A DNA stretch of 20,778 nucleotides, taken from positions 1 to 20,778 of the IMG/VR virus record IMGVR_UViG_3300045118_000160, one strand, 5' to 3'. A program made the position numbers and the translations under genes. Shown in pieces: positions 1 to 5,706 of the stretch. Numbering within the stretch: position 1 is the first letter of the stretch; every line of letters starts with the position of its first letter. Source of the DNA: a virus. The notes beneath the pieces were generated by a model that was given only the letters and a program-made list of their open reading frames with translations, had not been told where the DNA came from and did not search any database.

Positions 1-103
1 CCGCGCGGTACCCGCGGTCAACGATCCCGCCGGAAGGACCCGACCGGGCCCGCCCCTCGCACGCGCGCCCGATCCCGCACGCGCAGATCGGGTTAGCTCC
101 CAT
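1..103 (-). CDS. Possible N-terminal fragment of a small Cys-containing protein, cut by the left edge
   Basis: An ATG at 103-101 opens a reading frame without stops to position 1, starting MGANPICACGIGRAC. It lies 9 bases after the stop codon of the neighbouring gene, which fits the close packing of this operon. Against it, the bases just upstream (AACCACCTC on the coding strand) are not a good ribosome site, and 34 codons are too few to judge codon use. The early CxC...C spacing might be metal binding, but this is weak. No function is assigned. Confidence 0.3.
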   Translation of the reverse strand, partial: MGANPICACGIGRACEGRARSGPSGGIVDRGYRA

Positions 104-112
104 GAGGTGGTT

Positions 113-652
113 CTAGGACTCACTCTTGTCACCCCTGATTGCGCCGCCGAGTCCGCGCCCGACCGACTGTCCGTCGATCGCGCCTGGACGTGACCCGTAG
201 TGCGCTTCGGTCATGGCCCGCGCTCGACACTCGGGTTGGGCGCAGACCTCGCGCGCCGTGCCCCGCTGCGTCAGGGCGCTGTTGCGATGGCCTCGTGGAC
301 AGACCCACTCGCCGCCCGTGAACCGATGCGCCCTTGAACGGCGCTGTCGTTGCGCTGCGGCCGAGTCGTGGTCCCTTGTCGTGGTGACGGTGCGGGGGCG
401 CAACCTGCCCGTGCTCGTGTGGTAGTCGCACGCCCGGTCGGTGGCCGCGTCGGTCCTGATCCAGGTGTGTCCCGTGGCCTCGCGGTACAGTGTGCGCGGC
501 TGCTCGACCCACGCTCCCGAGTGGTCGATGCCGCCGAGGTAGGGTCGTGTTGTGACGTCCGGCTCGATGTTGTTCAGGTCGCAGCAGACGTAGTTGGACA
601 GCTCGCGGGCGCCGATGTGGTAGTGGATGCAGCCACGGTGACCGCGCTTCAT
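113..652 (-). CDS. Hypothetical protein with a C-terminal Cys/His cluster
   Basis: This frame encodes 179 residues. The ATG at 652-650 overlaps the TGA of the RusA gene (ATGA), so the two are probably translationally coupled; the ribosome site is weak (GGGGAAGCAGG), as expected for a coupled start. The N-terminal third is rich in Cys and His (MKRGHRGCIHYH, YVCCDLNN) and the C-terminal third has a CPRGH...CAQPEC arrangement that could bind zinc. The middle is Arg/Thr-rich and looks poorly structured. I do not recognise the family. It is last or second-to-last in the leftward replication operon within this window, so a DNA-metabolism role is plausible but only inferred from position. Confidence 0.6.
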   Translation of the reverse strand: MKRGHRGCIHYHIGARELSNYVCCDLNNIEPDVTTRPYLGGIDHSGAWVEQPRTLYREATGHTWIRTDAATDRACDYHTSTGRLRPRTVTTTRDHDSAAAQRQRRSRAHRFTGGEWVCPRGHRNSALTQRGTAREVCAQPECRARAMTEAHYGSRPGAIDGQSVGRGLGGAIRGDKSES

Positions 653-1170
653 GCCTGCTTCCCCACGATCCGCGTCACGATGACCTCCGTGTGCGCCTCC
701 TCGCCAACCGCCGCGTAGACCCGCCGCGACCCGTCCCAGTTGTCGATCCGGCAGTCGTCCGTCCAGAGCCCCGCCTTCGTGCAGCCGTCCGCGACCGCCT
801 TTAGCACGTTGTCGAGGTCCGGCTTCGACTCGTATCGCATCCGGTGTTCGCTCGCGTGCAGGAGCGCCCCGGTGCGCTTCGACCGTTCCAGTAGTCGCTT
901 CGGTCGCGGGAATACGGCCAGGACCAGCACGGAGTAGAGCGCGTCCATCGGCCAGTCGTGCGGACGGGCCAAGGACGCCAGGTGACAGACGAGGTTCTGG
1001 TATGAGGCGGTCGCGGGCGTGTTTCTGGCGGACGCATGACCGCAGACGGTGGACAACTTGACCGCCTTGCCCACGGGTGGCCCCGGGACGCGGAAGCAGA
1101 TCGAGACGGTCGCGTCGTAGAGGGTCGATTCGTCCGCGGGGGTGAACAGGGGTTGCCCGGTGTCGGTCAT
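649..1170 (-). CDS. rusA: RusA-like Holliday junction resolvase
   Basis: The product of 173 residues resembles RusA-family endonucleases, dimeric Mg-dependent enzymes that cut Holliday junctions and branched DNA made during phage replication and recombination. The N-terminal strand has the family look (FRVPGPPVGK, residues 26-34). The catalytic acidic motif is PDLDN at 117-121 (D118, D120), followed by a third acidic site in WTDD at 136-139, where RusA needs its last aspartate. The length is somewhat above the roughly 120 residues of E. coli RusA because of an extended N-terminus. The ATG follows an AGGAG ribosome site and overlaps the stop of the preceding gene. It is placed downstream of initiator and helicase, a common phage arrangement for processing replication intermediates before packaging. 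Confidence 0.88.
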   Translation of the reverse strand: MTDTGQPLFTPADESTLYDATVSICFRVPGPPVGKAVKLSTVCGHASARNTPATASYQNLVCHLASLARPHDWPMDALYSVLVLAVFPRPKRLLERSKRTGALLHASEHRMRYESKPDLDNVLKAVADGCTKAGLWTDDCRIDNWDGSRRVYAAVGEEAHTEVIVTRIVGKQA

Positions 1171-1406
1171 GGCTTAGGCTCCTCTGCACTCTTGTTCCAG
1201 TAGTCGCACCGTAGGTCGTTGTCTCTCCACGGGTCGGTCCTCAGATATGCGCGACAGACCTCCCGCGCCTTGTCGATGGCTCCCACGAGGGCGATCATCG
1301 CTCCCACCCGCTCGCCCTGTAGCGCCTCGCGTGAGTTGACAGCTACCGACAACTCCATCGCCGCCTCTTCCCGTACACACTCTAGTCGTTCAAGCAATTC
1401 GTTCAT
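1167..1406 (-). CDS. Small hypothetical protein, mainly helical
   Basis: This gene encodes 79 residues and starts MNELLERLECVREEAA. The first 55 residues look like a continuous amphipathic helix or coiled coil (repeated E, R, L and A), followed by RTDPWRDNDLRCDYWNKS and the tail AEEPKP. Start and stop both use ATGA overlaps, with the DnaB gene upstream and rusA downstream, and an AAGGAG site lies 8 bases before the ATG. The C-terminal EPKP codons also supply the SD of rusA, and the upstream helicase ends with the same EPKP and nearly the same DNA. The family is not recognised; position in the replication operon suggests an accessory to helicase or resolvase. Confidence 0.75.
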   Translation of the reverse strand: MNELLERLECVREEAAMELSVAVNSREALQGERVGAMIALVGAIDKAREVCRAYLRTDPWRDNDLRCDYWNKSAEEPKP

Positions 1407-2743
1407 GGCTTCGGCTCCTTCTCCACCTGTAGGATCTGCTGCAACGCACGGTTGAACCGCAACTCCACACGCCCCGTAGGACCGTTCCGCTGCTTCCGCA
1501 GGAACAGCGTCATCTCCGACAACTGCGTCTTCTCCTCCTGCCAGTCCTTGCGCCACAGCATCATCACGTTGTCCGCGTCGTTCTCTATCGCCCCAGACTC
1601 GCGCAGGTCCCGTAGCGTCGGCTCCGGGTTCTTGTTTCCTGACTTCGGAGCGCGGGACAACTGCGACAGGGCGAGAACGTGGACCCGCAGGTCCATCGCA
1701 AGGATCTTCAGTGCCCGGGAGATAGCCGCGACCTCCCGCTCCCGCGACTTGTCCCGCTCGTCCGGGGTCACGAGTTGGAGGTAGTCGATCATCAGCAGGC
1801 CGTTCCCGCGGGGCAGCGACTTCGCCAACCCGTACAACTCCCGCGGCTTGACCCCCGGCTTCTGCACGAAGTCGAGCGGCAGGGTCCGCAGCAGGTTCGC
1901 GTGGCCCTCCAACGCTTCGATCTCGCCCGCGCCTAGTACCCCCGACCGCAACCGGGACGCCTCGATACCCGCGATCATCGCCAAGATCCGATCGCTCAGT
2001 TGGTCGTTGCCCATCTCCAACGAGGCGACCTGGACGCAGGCTCCCGTCCGCGCCGCATGGATCGCCATCGTCAGCCCGACCGCGGACTTCCCCACGCTCG
2101 ACTGCGCCGCGAGGATGGTTACGTCCCCGGCCCGCAACCCGCCGGTCAAGTAGTCGAGCAGGGGCCAAGGCGTGCCGATGCCTTGGAACCGCTCGCCGCG
2201 GTCTTTCTTCTCACGGATGGCCTGGACGTGGCCTGCCACGACTGCCCCGATCGCCTCCACGGGTAGCTCGCGGTCGGCGCTCTTGACCGCCTTTTCCATG
2301 GCCTCGCGCATCTCGCGGATGTCCAACCCCGAGGTCCCGAGCAGCATCAACGCCTGCTGCGCGTACCGGCGTCGGGCCGCGGCGTCCCGCACGAGGCGGG
2401 AGTAGTAGGGGATGGACGACGCGGACCCCGGCCAGTCCTCGCACAGCACTTTCGCCAAGTAGGGGTAGCCGCCGATCTCCTGCAACTTAGACCCGAGCGC
2501 GGTTGCGACCGCCGGGGGTTGCGGCACTCCCTCGGGGTCTTTCAGCACCGTTTCAAGCGCATCGTAGAGGATCTGGTGCTTGGGGTCGTAGTAGTCGGCG
2601 CGGGCCGTGAGGGACAGGATCTTTTCGGCGTCCTCGCGGGGTCCGAGCAGGGCCGCGCCGAGCAGGGAAAGCTCCGCGTGGGGCGCGGTCACGTCCTCGA
2701 CGGCCACGAGGTCGAACAGGCCGACCGACTTCATGCGGGGCAT
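1403..2743 (-). CDS. dnaB: Replicative DNA helicase, DnaB family
   Basis: The 446-residue product is the ring helicase that unwinds DNA at the phage fork. The N-terminal DnaB domain covers about residues 18-125 (PHAELSLLGAALL near the start), then a linker, then the RecA-like ATPase from about 185. Walker A is AAQSSVGKS at 212-220, Walker B is LLMIDYLQLV at 316-325, the ALSQLSR segment at 358-364 matches DnaB motif H3, and KQRNGPTG at 418-425 corresponds to the arginine-finger loop. A start at 2743 is preferred over ATG 2734 because a strong GGGGAGG site lies 5 bases before it, although 2734 would give the usual ATGA overlap with the initiator stop. The gene directly follows the initiator/loader gene, so loading of this helicase at the phage origin is the natural reading. 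Confidence 0.95.
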   Translation of the reverse strand: MPRMKSVGLFDLVAVEDVTAPHAELSLLGAALLGPREDAEKILSLTARADYYDPKHQILYDALETVLKDPEGVPQPPAVATALGSKLQEIGGYPYLAKVLCEDWPGSASSIPYYSRLVRDAAARRRYAQQALMLLGTSGLDIREMREAMEKAVKSADRELPVEAIGAVVAGHVQAIREKKDRGERFQGIGTPWPLLDYLTGGLRAGDVTILAAQSSVGKSAVGLTMAIHAARTGACVQVASLEMGNDQLSDRILAMIAGIEASRLRSGVLGAGEIEALEGHANLLRTLPLDFVQKPGVKPRELYGLAKSLPRGNGLLMIDYLQLVTPDERDKSREREVAAISRALKILAMDLRVHVLALSQLSRAPKSGNKNPEPTLRDLRESGAIENDADNVMMLWRKDWQEEKTQLSEMTLFLRKQRNGPTGRVELRFNRALQQILQVEKEPKP

Positions 2744-3753
2744 GACGCCTCCCCTTGCTGTAGGGACTCGTACCTGCGGATCCATTGGGCGCAGGCGCGG
2801 TCGCGGAGTTCCTGTCCGTACTCGCGGATGGCGCGGAGCGCGCGTTCTGGGTCGGGGTCGATGGCTTCTAGGCAGACCTTCGCGCGGAAGTCGTCGTCGA
2901 TCAGGATCGTGACTCCTGCGGAGCGGGCGTCTTCGTCGTCGTTGAGGGCGAGTTTCAAGGCTTTGTTCCATGACTCAGTTGAGTTGCCATTCGCTTTGAT
3001 GCCGTTGGTGACGGGCGCTTGACCGAACGAACGATCGTACTTCCCGTCCATCAGCGAAACGTGGTTGTCTGCCCCGTTCTTGTTCGTGGCCCACAGCCAC
3101 ACGAAGTCGCACCACTTGCCCTCGATGCAAGCCGGGGCGGTTCGCAGTCGCTCCATCACGCTACGCCAGTAGCCAAGGTCCGGTTGTTCCAACCAGCGGG
3201 TCTTGATGCGGGTGGCAAGCCGGTCGTTGACCTTGCGGACGGCGGGTTTCCCGAGGGATACTCCGATCTCGTTCCAGATCGCCACGAGTTCCTCGACAGG
3301 TACTTCCAGTTTCGGTTCGTTGGGCGCTTCGACATCCTTTTCTTTCGGTGAACCTACGCGATGTTGTTCACGAAACTTGCGTTGGCGGTTGCGATTGGCG
3401 ACACCATGACGGACCTTCCACCGCGTTACTGTAACGGTTACTGTAACGCCCGATGTAACGCCTAGCGTAACGCTTTCGGGTGCAAGTACCTCCCCACCGA
3501 CCCCGACCGTCATCCACCCCCACTTGACGAACAACCCGAGGTTGTAGACCGTCAACTCAGATGGCAGAAGTGCAAGCGCTGACAGCGTTCCCAGGTCGGT
3601 TGACGCCTCCCCTTCACCCTCCTCGACTACATCAAGGACGGCTGCCCACGCGGAAAGCAGTCCGTGACCTCTTGAGGCGACTTCGGCGCGGACTTTGGCA
3701 TCGCCTGTCAACTCCGAAAACCACCATTGGATCCACGGCCTTGTGCGTCTCAT
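2731..3753 (-). CDS. Phage replication initiator / helicase loader-like protein
   Basis: The protein has 340 residues. The N-terminal 90 or so (WIQWWFSELTGDAKVRAEVASRGHGLLSAWAAVLD) resemble the winged-helix-like N-terminal domain of phage replisome organisers. The C-terminal half has the pattern typical of phage helicase loaders, IWNEI...RKVND...WLEQPDLGYWRSVMERL...WCDFVWLW...LMDGKYDR. Between them is a low-complexity linker with a four-residue period (VTLG VTSG VTVT VTVT, about residues 93-108) whose DNA is a 12-bp iteron-like array. An origin inside the linker of the initiator gene is the organisation known from lambda O. The ATG overlaps the stop of the preceding small gene and dnaB follows with a 13-base overlap. 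Which domain binds DNA is inferred, not seen. Confidence 0.82.
   Translation of the reverse strand: MRRTRPWIQWWFSELTGDAKVRAEVASRGHGLLSAWAAVLDVVEEGEGEASTDLGTLSALALLPSELTVYNLGLFVKWGWMTVGVGGEVLAPESVTLGVTSGVTVTVTVTRWKVRHGVANRNRQRKFREQHRVGSPKEKDVEAPNEPKLEVPVEELVAIWNEIGVSLGKPAVRKVNDRLATRIKTRWLEQPDLGYWRSVMERLRTAPACIEGKWCDFVWLWATNKNGADNHVSLMDGKYDRSFGQAPVTNGIKANGNSTESWNKALKLALNDDEDARSAGVTILIDDDFRAKVCLEAIDPDPERALRAIREYGQELRDRACAQWIRRYESLQQGEASCPA
3422..3477. repeat. Iteron-like array of 12-bp repeats, candidate phage origin
   Basis: TGTAACG occurs at 3430, 3442 and 3454, and CGTAACG at 3466, exactly 12 bp apart, so four tandem 12-bp units fill 3430-3477. The first is preceded by CGTTAC, making CGTTACTGTAACG (3424-3436) a perfect palindrome with one central base, and the second sits in GGTTACTGTAACG. 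A fifth TGTAACG lies at 3785 just upstream of the initiator gene in almost the same 15-bp context. The array lies inside the initiator coding sequence and encodes its linker. By analogy with lambda O and oriLambda this is a likely initiator-binding origin, but no AT-rich unwinding element stands out beside it. Confidence 0.6.
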
Positions 3754-3890
3754 TGAGAAGTACCTTTGAACAACAGCGCGTTATTGTAACGCGCACTTGT
3801 CTTAAGATCTTGTAGCTCTCTTAAGATCTTGTAGCTCTCTAGGAGCTTCTTGATCTCTTGGAGCCGTCTGTACTGGATCCCACGGTTCAT
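3750..3890 (-). CDS. Small basic helical protein, 46 residues
   Basis: This short gene has a convincing ribosome site, AGGAGATCTCCT directly before ATG 3890, and its TGA overlaps the ATG of the initiator gene. The product begins MNRGIQYRRLQEIKKLLE and continues as a charged amphipathic helix before a short tail ending GTSQ. No family is recognised. Its DNA carries two exact 19-bp direct repeats (3801-3838) and a 19-bp palindrome (3776-3794), so the segment may serve as a regulatory site as much as a gene. The upstream gene also ends in an ATGA overlap with this start, which supports translation. Confidence 0.6.
   Translation of the reverse strand: MNRGIQYRRLQEIKKLLESYKILRELQDLKTSARYNNALLFKGTSQ
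3776..3794. promoter_or_regulatory. Perfect palindrome matching the iterons, candidate operator or origin site
   Basis: GCGCGTTA at 3776-3783 and TAACGCGC at 3787-3794 are exact reverse complements around TTG. The inner 15 bases CGCGTTATTGTAACG (3777-3791) differ at one base from CGCGTTACTGTAACG at 3422-3436 in the iteron array about 355 bp away. It lies 23 bp upstream of the initiator start codon. The shared core suggests the same protein binds both places; autoregulation by the initiator or loop formation is inferred. Confidence 0.55.
3801..3838. repeat. Two exact 19-bp tandem direct repeats
   Basis: CTTAAGATCTTGTAGCTCT occurs at 3801-3819 and again at 3820-3838 with no mismatch. Each copy contains the palindrome AAGATCTT. 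The unit length is not a multiple of three, so within the 46-residue gene the two copies are read in different frames; selection on DNA rather than protein, or a very recent duplication, would explain exact identity. The repeat begins 6 bp from the iteron-like palindrome and is more AT-rich than its surroundings. Confidence 0.75.
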
Positions 3891-4138
3891 AGGAGATCTC
3901 CTACCGGCACCGTGAGGACCATCACCCGAACGGTTCCGAAAGGGCACTTGGGATGACGGATGGGGAAAGGGCAGTGACGATCGATCGGGAGGATGTCCAT
4001 CATGTAAGTGCAGGCCCGCTGCCCTTCTCGCATGGACAAGTAGCGGCACTCCCCAACGTCGCTGGTGTTGCGGCAGTAGTTGTCGTCCAAGAAGAAGCGA
4101 TCGAACTTGATCCGCGGTTTCCGACTGCGAGGTTTCAT
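3887..4138 (-). CDS. Small Cys-rich protein
   Basis: The product has 83 residues and starts MKPRSRKPRIKFDRFF behind a strong AGGAGG site 5 bases from ATG 4138; its TGA overlaps the next ATG. Five cysteines follow (YCRNTSDVGEC, then RAC, RHC and KCPFG) with two histidines near the last pair, suggesting a zinc- or iron-sulphur-binding fold. The C-terminus (VRVMVLTVPVGDLL) is hydrophobic. No family is recognised. It lies between the switch regulator and the replication genes, the position where phages often encode small host-takeover proteins, but this is inference. Confidence 0.7.
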   Translation of the reverse strand: MKPRSRKPRIKFDRFFLDDNYCRNTSDVGECRYLSMREGQRACTYMMDILPIDRHCPFPIRHPKCPFGTVRVMVLTVPVGDLL

Positions 4139-4176
4139 GCGTCCTCCTACCAAGCCAAGGGCCGGGATCGAGGACG

Positions 4177-4410
4177 CTACGCCGCAGGAGCCGCCCGGTG
4201 TTCCTTGTAGATCGTCACGAGGTCGTCGGGCTTGATCCCGAGCGCAGCCGCGTACCCATTGAACCGCAGGCCGGACGGCACGCTGCCCTCCTCCCACGCG
4301 CGGATGTTGTGGATCTCGACTTTCAGGTCGCCGTCCAGACGCATCGCACGGGCGATGTCAGCCTGCGAACGGTTCCCACGCAGCTCGACCAACTTCTGAA
4401 CGGTCGCCAT
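4177..4410 (-). CDS. XRE/Cro-like helix-turn-helix regulator
   Basis: The 77-residue product is almost entirely one lambda-repressor-type DNA-binding domain. SQADIARAM (residues 15-23) fits the first helix of the HTH, followed after an insertion by IRAWEEGSVPSGLRF with the W-E-x-G turn typical of XRE proteins, then YAAALGIKPDDLV. There is no cleavable C-terminal domain, so it is Cro-sized rather than CI-sized. It is the first gene of the leftward operon, starting about 33 bases after the predicted transcription start with a GGAGGTTGAA ribosome site. It probably binds the inverted repeat between the two divergent promoters and so controls its own operon and the rightward one; that binding is inferred. 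Confidence 0.85.
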   Translation of the reverse strand: MATVQKLVELRGNRSQADIARAMRLDGDLKVEIHNIRAWEEGSVPSGLRFNGYAAALGIKPDDLVTIYKEHRAAPAA

Positions 4411-4449
4411 TTCAACCTCCGTTTGACGGCACGCGCCGCCCTGACTTGT

Positions 4450-4478
4450 AAGATACGCGGTGCGGCGGCCGTTGTCAA
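4450..4478 (-). promoter_or_regulatory. Leftward sigma70-type promoter of the replication operon
   Basis: On the minus strand, TTGACA (4478-4473) and TATCTT (4455-4450) are separated by exactly 17 bases, a near-consensus sigma70 promoter. Transcription should begin near 4443, leaving a short leader before the regulator ATG at 4410. No other consensus pair as good lies near the operon start. Confidence 0.85.
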
Positions 4479-4495
4479 ATAAAAAAACTTGACAA
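4472..4495. promoter_or_regulatory. Inverted repeat between divergent -35 boxes, candidate operator
   Basis: TTGTCAA (4472-4478) and TTGACAA (4489-4495) form exact 7-bp arms around an A-rich 10-base centre. The arms contain the -35 hexamers of both divergent promoters, so one dimer of the adjacent XRE regulator bound here could shut off both directions. Because -35 hexamers placed head to head create such symmetry by themselves, the operator role is a hypothesis. Confidence 0.5.
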
Positions 4496-4517
4496 GGGTT
4501 TTGAACCGCGCTACATT
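4489..4517 (+). promoter_or_regulatory. Rightward sigma70-type promoter of the recombination/accessory operon
   Basis: TTGACA (4489-4494) and TACATT (4512-4517) are separated by 17 bases. The predicted start near 4524 gives an untranslated leader of about 200 bases before ATG 4727. This is the only strong promoter I see for the long plus-strand gene series. Confidence 0.85.
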
Positions 4518-4523
4518 CCCCTC

Positions 4524-4726
4524 AGACACCGCGAAAGCGGCCTCTTTGGAAACCCGAAGCCCGTAACCGGCAGGGACGGCTAGCACCGCGTCGGCACCGC
4601 AGCCCTCGCAACGCAACGCCGCCCCACGGCATCGCCGACGCTGGAGATGTAGGGCAGCGGGGAGCGGACGGGGACGCGCGCGGGTCGGGCGGCAACAGGA
4701 TCGTTCCATGTGGCGGGGAGGGTGAC
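4524..4726 (+). promoter_or_regulatory. Structured 5' leader of the rightward operon
   Basis: About 200 bases hold no convincing gene. At the very start, CCGC-GAAA-GCGG (4529-4540) forms a 4-bp stem capped by a GNRA-type tetraloop. A second possible hairpin pairs AGCCCGT (4558-4564) with ACGGCT (4576-4581) with one bulge. A five-codon frame (MWRGG) at 4708-4725 overlaps the ribosome site of the first gene and is probably accidental. The placement would suit an antitermination or RNA-stability element; no known riboswitch was recognised. Confidence 0.4.
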
Positions 4727-4921
4727 ATGGCGCAGGTCCAGATTTTCAACCACTTCGGATCGAAGCGAACCCGCTGGTACGCCTGCGAGGTGATCGGCCG
4801 GCGCCCGCCGCCCCGGTCCTTCGTTGCGGCCGGGCTGACGGACGACTGGTACGACGTCCGGCTCGCGGACGGCACCGTCTACGAGTGCTGCAACCCCGAG
4901 TGTGTGCGGGGTGCGGCATGA
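4727..4921 (+). CDS. Small hypothetical protein with a C-terminal Cys cluster
   Basis: This is the first gene of the rightward operon and encodes 64 residues. The start is supported by GGGAGGGTGAC before ATG, and the TGA overlaps the next ATG. The sequence looks like a small beta-rich domain (WYACEVIGRR, DDWYDVRLADGTVYECCNPEC). The CCNPEC ending could bind metal together with the earlier Cys. The family is not recognised. As the first product after the promoter it should be made early and abundantly, so a host-interaction role is possible but unproven. Confidence 0.7.
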   Translation: MAQVQIFNHFGSKRTRWYACEVIGRRPPPRSFVAAGLTDDWYDVRLADGTVYECCNPECVRGAA

Positions 4922-5109
4922 AGAAGCCCACCCCAACCGAAGTCGCGGCGATGGCCGCGCGGTATCGGCAGGCGTTCAACTTCGCGGCACGGACGACGCT
5001 CGCGCATCGCATAGGCGACAGCGTTCTTGCCGCACGTATGTCCGCGCGGAGCCGCGCGGCGTGGGATGAAGCCGAGGCGCTGCGCGTCCAGTCGCCGCAG
5101 CCGAAGTAG
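4918..5109 (+). CDS. Small helical hypothetical protein
   Basis: The product has 63 residues, starts MKKPTPTEVAAMAARYRQAFN and is predicted almost wholly helical and basic, with many Ala and Arg. The start uses an ATGA overlap with the preceding gene. I see no catalytic motif. A DNA- or protein-binding helical bundle is the most that can be suggested. Confidence 0.65.
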   Translation: MKKPTPTEVAAMAARYRQAFNFAARTTLAHRIGDSVLAARMSARSRAAWDEAEALRVQSPQPK

Positions 5110-5150
5110 CGCGCGGGTCGATGGTCCGGGGACGAGACGTAGGTGACAGC

Positions 5151-5435
5151 GTGAGCGAGAGTAGCCCCAAGAACGCCCCGGCTTCCTCTGCCGGGACGTG
5201 TTCCTCCCCACAGCCGCCGCGGGTGCAAACCCCGCCCGGACAGCGCCCGCGGCGGCGTCCATTCATCTTGATCGCGTTCGGGTGGTTCCTGTTCGGCGGC
5301 GGCGCGGCGTTGGTCCTCGCGGGCATCCTGTCCCTCGGGGTGAACCTGGACGGCGCGGCGTGGTGCTTGCTCTGTGGCGGCGTGTCGTTCGCGGTCGGGA
5401 TGCTGCTTCTCGACCTTGCGGACAGGAGGTGGTGA
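5151..5435 (+). CDS. Small membrane protein with two transmembrane segments
   Basis: A Ser/Pro-rich, basic N-terminal region (to about residue 37, ending QRPRRRPF) precedes two hydrophobic spans: ILIAFGWFLFGGGAALVLAG and, after a short loop, AAWCLLCGGVSFAVGMLLL. The basic residues before the first span favour a cytoplasmic N-terminus, with both ends inside. GTG 5151 is chosen because an AGGTGA element precedes it; ATG 5121 in the same frame has no ribosome site but would add 10 residues. The function is unknown. Its place in the early operon argues against the main holin; superinfection exclusion or membrane remodelling are options. Confidence 0.65.
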   Translation: MSESSPKNAPASSAGTCSSPQPPRVQTPPGQRPRRRPFILIAFGWFLFGGGAALVLAGILSLGVNLDGAAWCLLCGGVSFAVGMLLLDLADRRW

Positions 5436-5436
5436 C

Positions 5437-5706
5437 GTGGCCGAGCGCAACGTGACCGTGCCGCCGGAGCCGACGCGCCTTGAGGTGTTCCGGCGTCTGG
5501 TGGACGCGGGGGACAGGGTGATGAATGTTGCCGATCACGGCCCCACGCTGACCGTGGTAGCGGGACGCCTCCACGGCGCGATGAGGGAGTTCGAGGCGGC
5601 GATGGATGAGGCGCGGCTCGAAGTCAGGGAGTGGATCGCGGAGGACGCCGACCGCGAAGACTCCCCCGAGGACACGATCGAGTTCGCTCGCAGGAGGGTG
5701 GGATGA
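5437..5706 (+). CDS. Small acidic helical hypothetical protein
   Basis: The 89-residue product starts at GTG 5437 behind a strong GGAGG site, one base after the previous stop, and its TGA overlaps the bet start. It is acidic and mostly helical ([44 protein letters not shown]). It directly precedes the single-strand annealing protein, so a link to recombination is possible, but no family is recognised. Confidence 0.7.
   Translation: MAERNVTVPPEPTRLEVFRRLVDAGDRVMNVADHGPTLTVVAGRLHGAMREFEAAMDEARLEVREWIAEDADREDSPEDTIEFARRRVG

Noticed and set aside
4708-4725. Five-codon upstream frame MWRGG overlapping the first ribosome site of the rightward operon
   Set aside because: No own ribosome site and a length that easily arises by chance; kept only as a remark in the leader.
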